The notes below the pieces were generated by a model that worked only from the letters and a program-made list of their open reading frames with translations, was not told the DNA's origin and searched no databases. The translations under genes were made by a program, and so were the position numbers. This document shows, one piece after another, positions 48,401-57,601 of a stretch of 62,559 nt of DNA. Each line of letters starts with the position of its first letter. The stretch's first letter is position 1. Origin of the DNA: a virus; the IMG/VR virus record IMGVR_UViG_3300045978_000256, positions 1-62,559 of that record; one strand, 5' to 3'.

Positions 48401-48695
48401 TGCTAAACCATACCTCTCCATTGACGTTAAATTCGTCATAGATTGTTGTAAGATAGTCTCGCAAAATAAATAAATTGGCTTTTATCTGTGGATCTCCTGT
48501 CTCTAAAATATTCCGTTCTAATATTGGCATATCTTTAGCTGTCATAGTAATTGCACCACGAATAGGATACAACATTGCATGAGTTATAATGTGTGTTACA
48601 TAATCATAGTACCCATACTGATATTTTTCCTCCACATAATCTAATACTTGTTTTGCATTATACACTATTACTTCTTTGCCCGTTGGTTTCTCCAT
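48381..48695 (-). CDS. hypothetical protein
   Basis: 104 residues, TAGGATACTT upstream. VIVYNAKQVLDYVEEKYQYGYYDYVTHIITHA is like 42040-42312. The palindrome 48711-48725 lies just upstream, overlapping the start region of the promoter at 48730-48758. Confidence 0.6.
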   Translation of the reverse strand: MEKPTGKEVIVYNAKQVLDYVEEKYQYGYYDYVTHIITHAMLYPIRGAITMTAKDMPILERNILETGDPQIKANLFILRDYLTTIYDEFNVNGEVWFSNDFNPD

Positions 48696-48729
48696 AAGTA
48701 TCCTAACATAATTAAATTATTTAATATAT

Positions 48730-48758
48730 AGTATACACCAAAAGGGGAGATTTGTCAA
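48730..48758 (-). promoter_or_regulatory. sigma-70 promoter with palindrome at +1
   Basis: Minus strand: TTGACA (48753-48758), 17 bases, TATACT (48730-48735). The expected start lies in palindrome 48711-48725. The upstream part overlaps a GGGGAG / CTCCCC hairpin (48744-48777) that may terminate nrdJ. Confidence 0.75.
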
Positions 48759-48777
48759 GGATACACAAATACTCCCC
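48744..48777 (-). terminator. hairpin overlapping the promoter
   Basis: GGGGAG / CTCCCC plus TTTGT / ACAAA pairing, between the ribonucleotide reductase gene and 48381-48695; on the minus strand followed by TTTT. A combined terminator and promoter. Confidence 0.5.
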
Positions 48778-48847
48778 ATATAAGTAACCATCCTACAAAT
48801 GTTGTTATTCCTACACACCACAGTCAAAAGAACCAATTACACACATA

Positions 48848-51403
48848 TCACCCACAGAGAGAAGTTAAACATTGTGTGCATCTTTTACATCCTTCTTGAT
48901 ACACCATTTGTCCACCACATTCTTTACATAAAGATCCAGCAGATACACCATCTGTTACAAAATCTTTTAATAGTCGTATGACTCCATTTCTCCATGTGTG
49001 AATTGAATCACCATCTAATCGTAACTTCTCTAACACAGATATAACATAGTTGGTCGGCATTTGATGCCTTAATAATCCACTAATTAGGCGTGCATAATTT
49101 CCGTAGATATTCTCCCCAAGGTTATTAAGTAACAATGACCGTTGTTCAATATCTGAACTGTAGGAAAGCCAATATTGATTGTGTCTGTTTGCTTCTTTTA
49201 TTTTCACAATGATAGAAGGTTTATGAACATCTATAGGCATTGATTCAGGAAATTCACCAGCAAACAATTCATACGGTTGATCATTTTTTAATCCTATAAC
49301 ACCTAACCATTTCTTTCCTTCATTCCAAAAGGTAGATAATTTTCCTGGTAAAATCTCTGGACGTTTTTCAAAGGCAACAGATTTTTGTTTCTTATGTATG
49401 TCTACGAGCACTCCTGTACGAGAATTAGCCCTATAAATTGTGACACCTTTTAATCCTAATGCCCATGATTGAAGGTAAATATCTGCTACCTGTTGTTCTG
49501 ATACATTTTCGGGGAGATTCAATGTAGAAGAAATAGCAGATGTCGTATAGTGTTGTACCATAGATTGTATGCGGATTCTATTGTAGGAGCTAATTTCTTC
49601 TGCACACGATTTGTGCCACGGTGAAAATACATATAAATATTCTAAATTTTTTTCTGTTAAATTATTTAATTCATATGTATGTAAATAATCATATGTTTGT
49701 ATAATCCATTTTTTGAACTGTGGATGGAGTACAAAATATTCTTGCCATTTATCCCCATTTTGATCTATAAAATCTTCATGTTCATGTTCTATTTTTCTTC
49801 GGCGCACATAATACGGTTTAAATAATGGTTCTATACCTGATGTTGTTCCAGTAAGTATTGACACTGAACCTGTAGGAGCTACACAACTCCAGTTGACGTT
49901 TCTTCTCCCATGCATTTGTAGATGTTTTATTAACCAAGGATATTCTTTCCGTATCATTTCATAGAATGAATTGCGGCCTTGAAGGTTATCATCAAACTCT
50001 AATTCAAAATTAAAAAACTCAAAAGGTCCACGTTCTTTTGCAAGGGTTATAGACGTATCTAACTCCACTCGCATTTTTATATACATGATTTTTTCAGTTA
50101 ATTCTAATGCAGCTAAAGATCCATATGGTAAACCTAATGCTGCAAACATATCCCCTAATCCTGTTAAACCACATCCACATCGTCTACCATTGATTGCTTG
50201 TTCTTTTATACGTTTCCATAAACGTAATTCACAATCTTTCAAATAATCAGGACCAGGATCATTGATAATTTTGTTGATGATTTTATCTACAGCTTCTATT
50301 TCTAAATCAACTAAATCATCACCTAAGCGTAATTGTAAACCTGCTAATTGTTCTAACCGTTGAAAATTAAATGTTGCTTGTGCAGTAAATGGACGATCAA
50401 CACATTTTAACAAGTTCAACACAATGAGTCTACAGGTATCACCTACAGCTTGTGGTATTTCTCCACACGCATTTGTACTCACAGGTTTCAATGAAGGATA
50501 CACACTAGCTGGATCATAGTCTACCATTCTATCCCATAGAAACAATCCTGGTTCACTATGTTCTCTTGCATTTTTAATAATAAGATCCCATAACTCTTTT
50601 GCTCGGATTCTTTTAATGTATCCGAATGATGTAGGTTCAAGCACGTTATATGGTGCAATTCGTATTTTATCCCCTTCATCATTCATATCATGTTCATAGA
50701 AATTATAATCACTAGGGTATCGTAACACATAATCTGTATCATGCTGTACAGCATGAATAAAATCATCACGTATCTTAATGCTAATGTTTGCGCCAGTAAT
50801 TTTTGTTCTGTCATTCTTTACGGTGACAAAATCATAAATATCAGGATGCCGTACATCTAAAGAAATTAAACACGCTCCCCTACGTCCTTCTTGAGCACAT
50901 TCACGTGTACTATTCGAGAAACGTTCCATAAATGAGACTGCACCTGTAGATGTTTGTGCAGCATTATTAACTGTTGATCCTTTTGGCCTGAGAAAAGAAA
51001 TATCTAAACCATATCCCATTCGTCTTTTTGCTGACTGTACGACTTGTTGATCAAGATCTAAGATCCCTGCATAGGAATCCGTATCAACACCAAGTACAGT
51101 GCAATTGCTAAGAGAAACCACCGTAAAATCATTACCAGCACCATACATTACACTCCCTTGTGGAATGATACTCCAATCAGTAAAAAAGGATAAAATAGAT
51201 TCTTCACTTATAGGATTAGGATATTTTAATTCGATACGGGCAAATTCACGTGCAAGTCGTTGATGCATCATCAATGGAGAATTTTCTAAAAACTGTCCTT
51301 CCTTATTTCGTAGTGCATATTTGTTCATCCATACTTCAGAAGCAAGTACGTCCTGATTAAAATATTTAATCGTTTCACTATATACTTCGTCACGACTATA
51401 CAT
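48848..51403 (-). CDS. nrdJ: class II (B12-dependent) ribonucleotide reductase
   Basis: 851 residues from ATG 51403 (AAGGAAAGGATTTCA upstream). SLSNCTVLG, MGYGLDISFLRPKG, NACGEIPQAVGDTC (active-site Cys and Glu) and, near the end, LCKECGGQMVYQEGCKRCTQC, a C-terminal Cys-rich region typical of class II NrdJ. Makes dNTPs aerobically or anaerobically with adenosylcobalamin; the host must supply B12. The site at 49656 encodes LNNLTE, a variant of the dispersed palindrome. Confidence 0.92.
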   Translation of the reverse strand: MYSRDEVYSETIKYFNQDVLASEVWMNKYALRNKEGQFLENSPLMMHQRLAREFARIELKYPNPISEESILSFFTDWSIIPQGSVMYGAGNDFTVVSLSNCTVLGVDTDSYAGILDLDQQVVQSAKRRMGYGLDISFLRPKGSTVNNAAQTSTGAVSFMERFSNSTRECAQEGRRGACLISLDVRHPDIYDFVTVKNDRTKITGANISIKIRDDFIHAVQHDTDYVLRYPSDYNFYEHDMNDEGDKIRIAPYNVLEPTSFGYIKRIRAKELWDLIIKNAREHSEPGLFLWDRMVDYDPASVYPSLKPVSTNACGEIPQAVGDTCRLIVLNLLKCVDRPFTAQATFNFQRLEQLAGLQLRLGDDLVDLEIEAVDKIINKIINDPGPDYLKDCELRLWKRIKEQAINGRRCGCGLTGLGDMFAALGLPYGSLAALELTEKIMYIKMRVELDTSITLAKERGPFEFFNFELEFDDNLQGRNSFYEMIRKEYPWLIKHLQMHGRRNVNWSCVAPTGSVSILTGTTSGIEPLFKPYYVRRRKIEHEHEDFIDQNGDKWQEYFVLHPQFKKWIIQTYDYLHTYELNNLTEKNLEYLYVFSPWHKSCAEEISSYNRIRIQSMVQHYTTSAISSTLNLPENVSEQQVADIYLQSWALGLKGVTIYRANSRTGVLVDIHKKQKSVAFEKRPEILPGKLSTFWNEGKKWLGVIGLKNDQPYELFAGEFPESMPIDVHKPSIIVKIKEANRHNQYWLSYSSDIEQRSLLLNNLGENIYGNYARLISGLLRHQMPTNYVISVLEKLRLDGDSIHTWRNGVIRLLKDFVTDGVSAGSLCKECGGQMVYQEGCKRCTQCLTSLCG

Positions 51404-52133
51404 TGAAATCCTTTCCTTCAATATACTCTTGTTGTAATCGCTTACTTATTACTTCACAGTATTCTTTTTCTTTTTCAATAAGGATAAATTGTCTACCAAG
51501 ATTTTTACATGCTACCCCTGTTGTTCCTGAGCCAGCACAGTTATCTAAAACTAGCTCACCTTCTTGTGTATACGTTTTCACAAGGTATTCACATAATTCT
51601 ACAGGTTTTTGTGTAGGATGTAATTTACCTATTTGAACAGCATTGGAGATATTTATTAAATTTTTAGGATAGTATTCATTTGATTTTATTTCGGATTTTG
51701 TAGGGATAACGTTATAATTATCACTTACAGTATATCCACCTTTATTTCTTGGTTTTCCGCGTATTTCCATTTGCGGATAATAGTTTACTTTCTGCAATCC
51801 AAACACTACAATATCTTCACAAATTTGAAATGGACGTATTTTTGCTGTAACGAATCCAGCACTATTGTTTTTATTCCAAACCCAACAATGCCTATACATA
51901 GACAAGTTACTCATAACTAACATGCTTGTAAATGGCTGTGATGCATGTAAGACTATTGCTCCATGCTTTTTTATGATTCGTATATACTGCTTCCATAATA
52001 AAGTAAATGGAATAGGTATATCCCATTTACATGCAGTTGTTCCATAAGGTAAATCACACAATATCATATCTATACTGTTATTTTTTATACCCTCCATTAC
52101 TTCTAAACAATCACCATGTAGTATTGTATGCAT
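51396..52133 (-). CDS. DNA methyltransferase (beta class)
   Basis: 245 residues. GDCLEVMEG, catalytic DLPYGTTACKWD, HPTQKPVELCEYLV and NCAGSGTTGVACKN, the same order as 19897-20667, with which it is clearly paralogous. Probably N6-adenine or N4-cytosine methylation. Overlaps the nrdJ start. Confidence 0.9.
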   Translation of the reverse strand: MHTILHGDCLEVMEGIKNNSIDMILCDLPYGTTACKWDIPIPFTLLWKQYIRIIKKHGAIVLHASQPFTSMLVMSNLSMYRHCWVWNKNNSAGFVTAKIRPFQICEDIVVFGLQKVNYYPQMEIRGKPRNKGGYTVSDNYNVIPTKSEIKSNEYYPKNLINISNAVQIGKLHPTQKPVELCEYLVKTYTQEGELVLDNCAGSGTTGVACKNLGRQFILIEKEKEYCEVISKRLQQEYIEGKDFNV

Positions 52134-52134
52134 A

Positions 52135-52737
52135 TTATTTTATACCATAATATTGTCTTGTGAGTAACACAACGTCTCTTGCATCATCTAATGCTCTATG
52201 ATTGACTTTTTCTGGTAGTTTAGCGCGTTTTTTACATTCTGCTAAATCTGGTATACGAACATCCTTTACATCAACAAACCATGAACCAGGATCTAAATGT
52301 CGATGTGGTAACTTTACATGATTTTCAAAAGATGGAAGTTTTTCTAAAAACCCTAAATCAAAAGATCCATAATTCTTTCCTGCAACAATATAGGGAGAAT
52401 CATATTTAATAGATTTTAACCATTGTTTTAATGCTCGTCCTACGTTCTCTGGATCTAAAACTCCTGACCATTGTTGATAAAAATTAATATAATGTAAATC
52501 AAGTGTATCAATTATCTTTGTTTTTGTTTTTAAAATTTCTTCAAATAATACTTTGTTCATCTGATACGCTACAGGTTCCCAACAATACAAAGGATGTTGA
52601 ATAAGACAATGAAAATATGGACACACATTAATATCTTGTGGATTCTCTGTATCATCATAAACAACAGCAATTTCTATGATTTGACACTTCTCTTTATTTA
52701 ATCCGGTTGTCTCGGTATCGACTGAAATATATCGCAT
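52135..52737 (-). CDS. DEDDh 3'-5' exonuclease
   Basis: 200 residues, TAGGAGAATATA upstream. SVDTETTGL (ExoI, Asp-Glu), then VAGKNYGSFDLGFL (ExoII) and HRALDDARDVV (ExoIII, His-x4-Asp): DnaQ/RNase T superfamily. Could proofread, trim RNA or degrade host DNA. Confidence 0.9.
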   Translation of the reverse strand: MRYISVDTETTGLNKEKCQIIEIAVVYDDTENPQDINVCPYFHCLIQHPLYCWEPVAYQMNKVLFEEILKTKTKIIDTLDLHYINFYQQWSGVLDPENVGRALKQWLKSIKYDSPYIVAGKNYGSFDLGFLEKLPSFENHVKLPHRHLDPGSWFVDVKDVRIPDLAECKKRAKLPEKVNHRALDDARDVVLLTRQYYGIK

Positions 52738-52759
52738 TATATTCTCCTAATTAAATTAT

Positions 52760-53047
52760 TTAATAAATGCGTACTGCATGTCTTTCTACAGATTTTCCTT
52801 GGATATATTGTCTATGCCATAATTCTACCCCTTGAGGCCATACAGTCTTAGTGACTGTTAGTATAGTGTAAGGCATTCGTTTATTCATTTCAAGCATGAT
52901 ATTATGTACAATATCTTCTCGTACATTAATTATCCATATTTCTTGTTCTTTTAATATTGCATGGCCTTTAAAATATTGTTGAGCAAGAAACATTATATCA
53001 GGTGTCATAGGCAATGGAAGTATGACGTATTTAACAAAAGGTGTCAA
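52760..53047 (-). CDS. hypothetical protein
   Basis: 95 residues from TTG 53047 with AGGAGAGTAAA upstream. Contains ILKEQEIWIINVREDIVHN and TKTVWPQGVELWHRQY. Stop codon in palindrome 52750-52764. Function unknown. Confidence 0.6.
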   Translation of the reverse strand: MTPFVKYVILPLPMTPDIMFLAQQYFKGHAILKEQEIWIINVREDIVHNIMLEMNKRMPYTILTVTKTVWPQGVELWHRQYIQGKSVERHAVRIY

Positions 53048-53048
53048 T

Positions 53049-53612
53049 TTACTCTCCTAACATTCCAGTATGAAGATATACATACGGTTTAGAAACATAG
53101 TTGTTATGTTCTACAATAGAATCCAAAATAATCTCTAATTGAAGTTTAGATGGATATAAGGATAAATTCTTCGTGACAATACTTAAACCTACTATTGCTG
53201 CTTCAAATGGTGATCCTGTTGCAGCATAATCCTCATGTTCTAATACAGAGAAATCAGAATAAATGGTATAGATTTTATCCTTAAATGCAACAATCAAAGA
53301 AAAACCATTTACACAATGTTCATCAGTATCTTCTCGTTGTAATGGTTCAAATGCTTCCATAAGTACAGGTATAAATTCACATACCATAAATTTATATGCA
53401 CAAAAGTTATAGGATTTATACGAAGGGAGATCTAAAAATTGAAGGATATTTATAAATCTCCCTACTCCTGAACCTCCTATAATGTACTCCTTCGTCTCTG
53501 TAATAAACATTTTGCTTGTCATTTTTACTTTAAGATTATCACCTACTGTACACGCTGTATCAGCTAAACAATGAACCATGTCACCTTCTCTTAAAGCAAG
53601 AATGCAAGACAT
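53049..53612 (-). CDS. Ntn-hydrolase/proteasome-like protein
   Basis: 187 residues, AAGGATAAACATT upstream. MSCILALREGDMVHCLADTACTVGDNLKVKMTSKMFIT: early nucleophile candidate Ser2/Cys3, Asp in LADTACT, conserved Lys in KMTSKMF, and a GSGVGRF loop match the N-terminal nucleophile hydrolase fold (HslV/proteasome beta) as found in phages. Protein processing is possible; activity unproven. Confidence 0.7.
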   Translation of the reverse strand: MSCILALREGDMVHCLADTACTVGDNLKVKMTSKMFITETKEYIIGGSGVGRFINILQFLDLPSYKSYNFCAYKFMVCEFIPVLMEAFEPLQREDTDEHCVNGFSLIVAFKDKIYTIYSDFSVLEHEDYAATGSPFEAAIVGLSIVTKNLSLYPSKLQLEIILDSIVEHNNYVSKPYVYLHTGMLGE

Positions 53613-53636
53613 AATGTTTATCCTTCATTAAATTAT

Positions 53637-53924
53637 TTAATTGACGAGTTCTACTGTGGGCTGTGATACAGCAGCTTGTGGTACTGGTTGAGTACCTTGT
53701 TGTGCTGCTTGTTCTTCTTCTTTCTTTGTTTTAAAATGTTCTAACAAAGCCATGACATCTTCAGCTTTTTCTGGTAGAGCCATGACCAATGGTGTACGAC
53801 TGATATGCTTGATACCCAAAAACAAATACACAACATCACACAAATCTACTGCTTCTCTCCGTTCTGCACCTGTCAACCAACCCAATACAAAAGTACCTAC
53901 CAGTGTTGTAATATCATTCGCCAT
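53637..53924 (-). CDS. hypothetical protein with disordered tail
   Basis: 95 residues, AAGGAGATCTATAT upstream. Helical N-terminus (LVGTFVLGWLTGAERREAVDLC) and Gln/Pro-rich C-terminal tail. Stop lies in palindrome 53627-53641. Function unknown. Confidence 0.6.
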   Translation of the reverse strand: MANDITTLVGTFVLGWLTGAERREAVDLCDVVYLFLGIKHISRTPLVMALPEKAEDVMALLEHFKTKKEEEQAAQQGTQPVPQAAVSQPTVELVN

Positions 53925-53944
53925 ATATAGATCTCCTTATTTTA

Positions 53945-54766
53945 CTATAGTAAATTCCTCACCATACACGGTGAGAAAAATGGACAATTCAATGCTTGTT
54001 TATCTTGTAAAGATGTGCATACTCTCGTTGGATACACACCTGTACTTTTTGCCTCATAAAATGGTTCTGTACGTTGTTTAATCTCCTCTGAGATGTCTTT
54101 GTAATTCACCTGAAACGTCTTAAAAGGAAAGATAGATCCTTCTACAAACACTCCTGAACTTTTTGCACAGTAAAGTATATACGCTTTTTCTATAGGTCCA
54201 AGTATTTCTCCTAATTCAGAATTTTGAAATGAAGGTGTATTGATACAGTTGAGATACACCTGTGTACGCCACTCATGATGATCAAGTGGTTTATACAATT
54301 TTTTGAATAGTTCTTCATTGATAGATTTAATCTCTAATAAATAAAAATCTCCTTCTATGAAAAGTATACCATCTAATGCACACGATAACAAATATTCACT
54401 ACTGATAAATTCAAATTCTTTATACTTCCAATTTAACCATCCACAATCTTGACATTCTTGTGTCCAATATCCTCCTTTCTCTTTTCGGCCACAAAAAGTA
54501 AATTCATCAGATCGTGACATACATTCCCATACACCATAAATATAATCTTTCAAATAATGTTCTCGTATTAAATCTTCTATAGAGTGTCCTATATCAAATG
54601 TATACGTTAAAAAAGAACCTTGGATATTATCTGTTTGTCCTTTCTTATATTTATAATATTGTTGTCTAGGGCAATACGGACTATCTAAATCTGATGCATG
54701 AAGTATTTCATTATCCCTAGACGGTATATGTTTTGTTGTTTGTTCTCGTAGGAGTTGTTCTAACAT
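53945..54766 (-). CDS. Cas4/RecB-like PD-(D/E)XK exonuclease with Fe-S cysteines
   Basis: 273 residues. SDLDSPYCPRQQYYKY, GHSIEDLI, CALDGILFIEGDFYLLEIKS (Asp...Glu-x-Lys), HEWRTQVYLN (Gln motif) and C-terminal NCPFFSPC: Cys 42 and the C-terminal cluster fit a 4Fe-4S ligand set as in Cas4/AddB. A further C..C..C zinc-like set (CGRKEKGG..CQDC) lies in the middle. Single-strand exonuclease for recombination near RecA. Confidence 0.85.
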   Translation of the reverse strand: MLEQLLREQTTKHIPSRDNEILHASDLDSPYCPRQQYYKYKKGQTDNIQGSFLTYTFDIGHSIEDLIREHYLKDYIYGVWECMSRSDEFTFCGRKEKGGYWTQECQDCGWLNWKYKEFEFISSEYLLSCALDGILFIEGDFYLLEIKSINEELFKKLYKPLDHHEWRTQVYLNCINTPSFQNSELGEILGPIEKAYILYCAKSSGVFVEGSIFPFKTFQVNYKDISEEIKQRTEPFYEAKSTGVYPTRVCTSLQDKQALNCPFFSPCMVRNLL

Positions 54767-54780
54767 TCAATCAGTATCCC

Positions 54781-54843
54781 TTAAATAATTTAATATCTCC
54801 AAAATATCATCTATTGTAGGGAGAAGATCTTGTATCTTCTCCC
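54781..54843. terminator. palindrome and hairpin in intergenic gap
   Basis: A one-mismatch palindrome (54780-54794) and a hairpin GGGAGAAGAT / ATCTTCTCCC (54819-54843) between the exonuclease gene and the next. Confidence 0.55.
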
Positions 54844-54852
54844 ATATCCTTA

Positions 54853-55113
54853 TTAAAAATTTAATAGTCCACCAGGAGTATCTTTAGGTTCATCTAACCA
54901 TTCATCATAAATACGTATAATTTTACAGTCATACATATCTATTTGATTCTCTGAATCACGTATACCAAAAACAATTGTATCACCACTACAACGATATGAA
55001 AATTCATGAGGATACTTTGAACGTGTCAAATCATCATATACTTGTTGTGCCCATACGTCTCTATTTTTTTCAGGAATCTCTACACCTACAAAATGATCCA
55101 TTCTAATTTTCAT
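54853..55113 (-). CDS. hypothetical protein
   Basis: 86 residues from ATG 55113 (GGAGATATTATA upstream). VGVEIPEKNRDVWAQQVYDDLTRSKYP then beta-rich C-terminus. Overlaps the nuclease gene. Function unknown. Confidence 0.6.
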   Translation of the reverse strand: MKIRMDHFVGVEIPEKNRDVWAQQVYDDLTRSKYPHEFSYRCSGDTIVFGIRDSENQIDMYDCKIIRIYDEWLDEPKDTPGGLLNF

Positions 55114-55444
55114 TATAATATCTCCATACAGATAGTGGTACAGCCAACCATTCTTCTTCTGAAACACCATTCATTGTAACAAATGAAAAAAGCAATCCAG
55201 GTTGCTTATTTTGTTCTAGTGCTGCTTTACGTATTTTGTGTAGATATTCCTTCTTGAGAGTTATAGATTCATGGGTACTTGTTTTTAATTCTAAAAGAAG
55301 ATCTCCAATAAGTAAATCTCCTTTCTTTGCTTGAGATCCAGAACCAGGAGTTAATTGTCCTTGTAGTGCTTTGCTCGCTTTTTTCTCGTAGTTCTTTCCT
55401 CCTTTGCCTGTGTCTGTGATAATCCATTTATTCTTCTTCAACAA
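55103..55444 (-). CDS. PD-(D/E)XK nuclease, resolvase-like
   Basis: 113 residues from TTG 55444. NYEKKASKALQGQLTPGSGSQAKKGDLLIGDLLLELKTS: E..GD..ELKTS is a PD-(D/E)XK core with the GSGS segment typical of small phage nucleases. Could resolve junctions or act in recombination next to RecA. Starts inside the end of recA. Confidence 0.7.
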   Translation of the reverse strand: MLKKNKWIITDTGKGGKNYEKKASKALQGQLTPGSGSQAKKGDLLIGDLLLELKTSTHESITLKKEYLHKIRKAALEQNKQPGLLFSFVTMNGVSEEEWLAVPLSVWRYYNEN

Positions 55445-56447
55445 AGTGTGTTTGTCCTGCTTCTATAAGCTGTTGTTGTACGTAACATTTCCATTCAGAA
55501 TCGTTTACAATATCATCTTTCAAGGCTTTTTGTGAATTATATTCTCTCCCTAAGCATATCGTAGTTGTTCCTAACTTCCCTAACAGATTGAACGACTTCA
55601 AATATTTCAACATCAAATCTGCATCATCATTCTTCCCTGCTTTAATAGATCCATTATTCAACAAACCAATCTCAAATTCAATGTGATTTAACACAGTTTT
55701 CATTTTACTTTTTTTAACTGTTAAATTCACTTGATGCTTTGATGCAATATTCGGATTGACTTCTTTATAGATTACTGGTTTTCCTGATATACGTAAATTC
55801 AATGAAGGTGCATGTTCTACCATAGCTCCACCAGGAGCATACTCAGGATTACCATACATCACACCTATCTTTTGTCGTACTTGATTGATACACAACAAAG
55901 TAGGATAATAGTCCTTTTTACTTTGTTCTAATTGTGCGTGTATAGCTTTTCGGAGAATTTTTGTAATGATACCTGAAGAACCAGCAACTATTTGCTTATC
56001 TCCATACGATTCTATTTCATTTGTTGTAATGATTGCTCCTAGCGAATCAATCACACCAAAATCAATATCATCACAATTCATCAATCCATCTACTATATCA
56101 ACAATCTGCTCTCCATTAGCAGGTTGAAACACCATTAAATTATTTAATTCGATACCTAATGAAGTAGCCCAATTCACATCAAAGGTATTTTCAGTATCTA
56201 CATAAAAACATTTCTTCCCTGTGCGCTGTAATTCTCCTGTAATTGACAACGCTAAAGTTGTTTTCGCAGAATCTTTCGGACCATAGACATGTGTAATTTT
56301 CCCCAACGGAATACCACCACCTAACATAAAATCAATGGGGAAAATTCCAGAGGATAACTTTTCCCCTTCTTTCAGTTCACTACCCATTGAATATATTTTC
56401 TCTCCATGATGCTTTTTTAAAAATTTCAGTATGTCATCAGAAACCAA
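55428..56447 (-). CDS. recA: RecA family recombinase
   Basis: 339 residues from TTG 56447 (AGGAGTATACA upstream). Walker A is GPKDSAKTT (usual GPESSGKT; the G before KT is Ala), Walker B FGVIDSLG, loop NQVRQKIGVMYGNPEYAPGG. Strand exchange in recombination and repair. The palindrome 56134-56148 encodes ELNNLM at the spot where E. coli RecA has DIDNLL. Confidence 0.92.
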   Translation of the reverse strand: MVSDDILKFLKKHHGEKIYSMGSELKEGEKLSSGIFPIDFMLGGGIPLGKITHVYGPKDSAKTTLALSITGELQRTGKKCFYVDTENTFDVNWATSLGIELNNLMVFQPANGEQIVDIVDGLMNCDDIDFGVIDSLGAIITTNEIESYGDKQIVAGSSGIITKILRKAIHAQLEQSKKDYYPTLLCINQVRQKIGVMYGNPEYAPGGAMVEHAPSLNLRISGKPVIYKEVNPNIASKHQVNLTVKKSKMKTVLNHIEFEIGLLNNGSIKAGKNDDADLMLKYLKSFNLLGKLGTTTICLGREYNSQKALKDDIVNDSEWKCYVQQQLIEAGQTHFVEEE

Positions 56448-56541
56448 TGTATACTCCTATGTGATAAGGTTAAAAATAAATGGAACAGATCTAAAGGTGG
56501 AGATCGTATCAATACTACCATGTATTTCCCTTATCAATCAT

Positions 56542-57552
56542 CTACCACTCTAATGTTTCTTCTTCCATATCAATAGTTACTTCTTCTTGTTGTACTGTGG
56601 CGACTTTACCTCCTTTCTGTTGTGGCTTTACATTATTCGTAGACTTGTACCCTATACCGAGTTCAAGCAATTGCTCTGGAGTATATACAAACAAATCTTC
56701 ATCATAGTTTGCAGGAGAAAAATTATACTCCTTTCCACAGATCTTTTTCAACTCTGCAAGAGAACGTTTACCCATAAAGGTAAAGACATCACCTACTCTT
56801 GGTGCTTTGTCTTTCTTACTACGTCCAATGTTCACTAATTGTCCTTTTAGTGAACCCCCGAATTTCTTAGCACGCATAAACAATTCTTCACGTGTGCCAC
56901 TGGTTGCAATGAACAATTGCTTCTGGTTCTCATAGACAACTGAAGGATCTTTTCTGGATTGAATAGGCGTATGATTAATAATGGTAAAGACACAAACATA
57001 CGTCCCTTTTGCACCAGAATTACATGCAGGACAATCACCATGCTTTCTTTTAGGACATTGAAAAGAAAGCCATGTTGTTCCTGTCTGTACGGTATGTTGT
57101 AGATAGAAAGGAACATCAAATAACTCTACACCATCTTCAGTTACAACATCACCATCTAAAAACGTAACATCTCTTTCTTCACCTACAGGAATCCAAAAAG
57201 GCCATAATTGAGTAGCTGTGACTTCTCCATTTGCCTTTTTGTCTGCTGCTGCTTTTTGATTTTTCTGGATCTGAGCCATTTCTTTTGCAGAAATTAAATT
57301 TGCCATATGTTTCTTCTCTTGTTTAATCGGTTGTACAGGGAGGTATATTACAGTATTTTTCTCACCTATAGCACTGTCTTTCTCCTTTATTTGAGGCATC
57401 TTATACAACGTATACGTTTTTTTATGAAATGAATCTAAATGTTTAAACTTTCCTTCTTTTAAATAATTTAATAAAGAAGCTGTTAATACTGTTCCATCTG
57501 GCAACGTGTATGTACATTCCTCTGGATTGTATGTAACGGAGAAGTGCTGCAT
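56542..57552 (-). CDS. Zn-binding ss-DNA-binding protein-like
   Basis: 336 residues from ATG 57552. CPKRKHGDCPAC is a zinc site as in gp32-type SSBs; WPFWIPVGEERDVTFLDGD and IPHQ-like strands form an OB fold, with an acidic tail (DMEEETLEW). The ATG lies only eight bases after a -10 box, so it would be leaderless; the alternative start is MANLISAKEM at 57306. Coats ssDNA for replication and recombination. Confidence 0.75.
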   Translation of the reverse strand: MQHFSVTYNPEECTYTLPDGTVLTASLLNYLKEGKFKHLDSFHKKTYTLYKMPQIKEKDSAIGEKNTVIYLPVQPIKQEKKHMANLISAKEMAQIQKNQKAAADKKANGEVTATQLWPFWIPVGEERDVTFLDGDVVTEDGVELFDVPFYLQHTVQTGTTWLSFQCPKRKHGDCPACNSGAKGTYVCVFTIINHTPIQSRKDPSVVYENQKQLFIATSGTREELFMRAKKFGGSLKGQLVNIGRSKKDKAPRVGDVFTFMGKRSLAELKKICGKEYNFSPANYDEDLFVYTPEQLLELGIGYKSTNNVKPQQKGGKVATVQQEEVTIDMEEETLEW

Positions 57553-57560
57553 ATAGTATA

Positions 57561-57589
57561 AGTATACCCCTTTATAACAATTTTGTCAA
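57561..57589 (-). promoter_or_regulatory. sigma-70 promoter
   Basis: Minus strand: TTGACA (57584-57589), 17 bases, TATACT (57561-57566). Drives the SSB-like and RecA genes; start at or near the ATG at 57552. Confidence 0.75.
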
Positions 57590-57601
57590 GTGAGAAATTC
57601 C

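Noticed and set aside
56847-57119. Second-frame ORF inside SSB-like gene
   Set aside because: Shadow in another frame of a well-supported gene.
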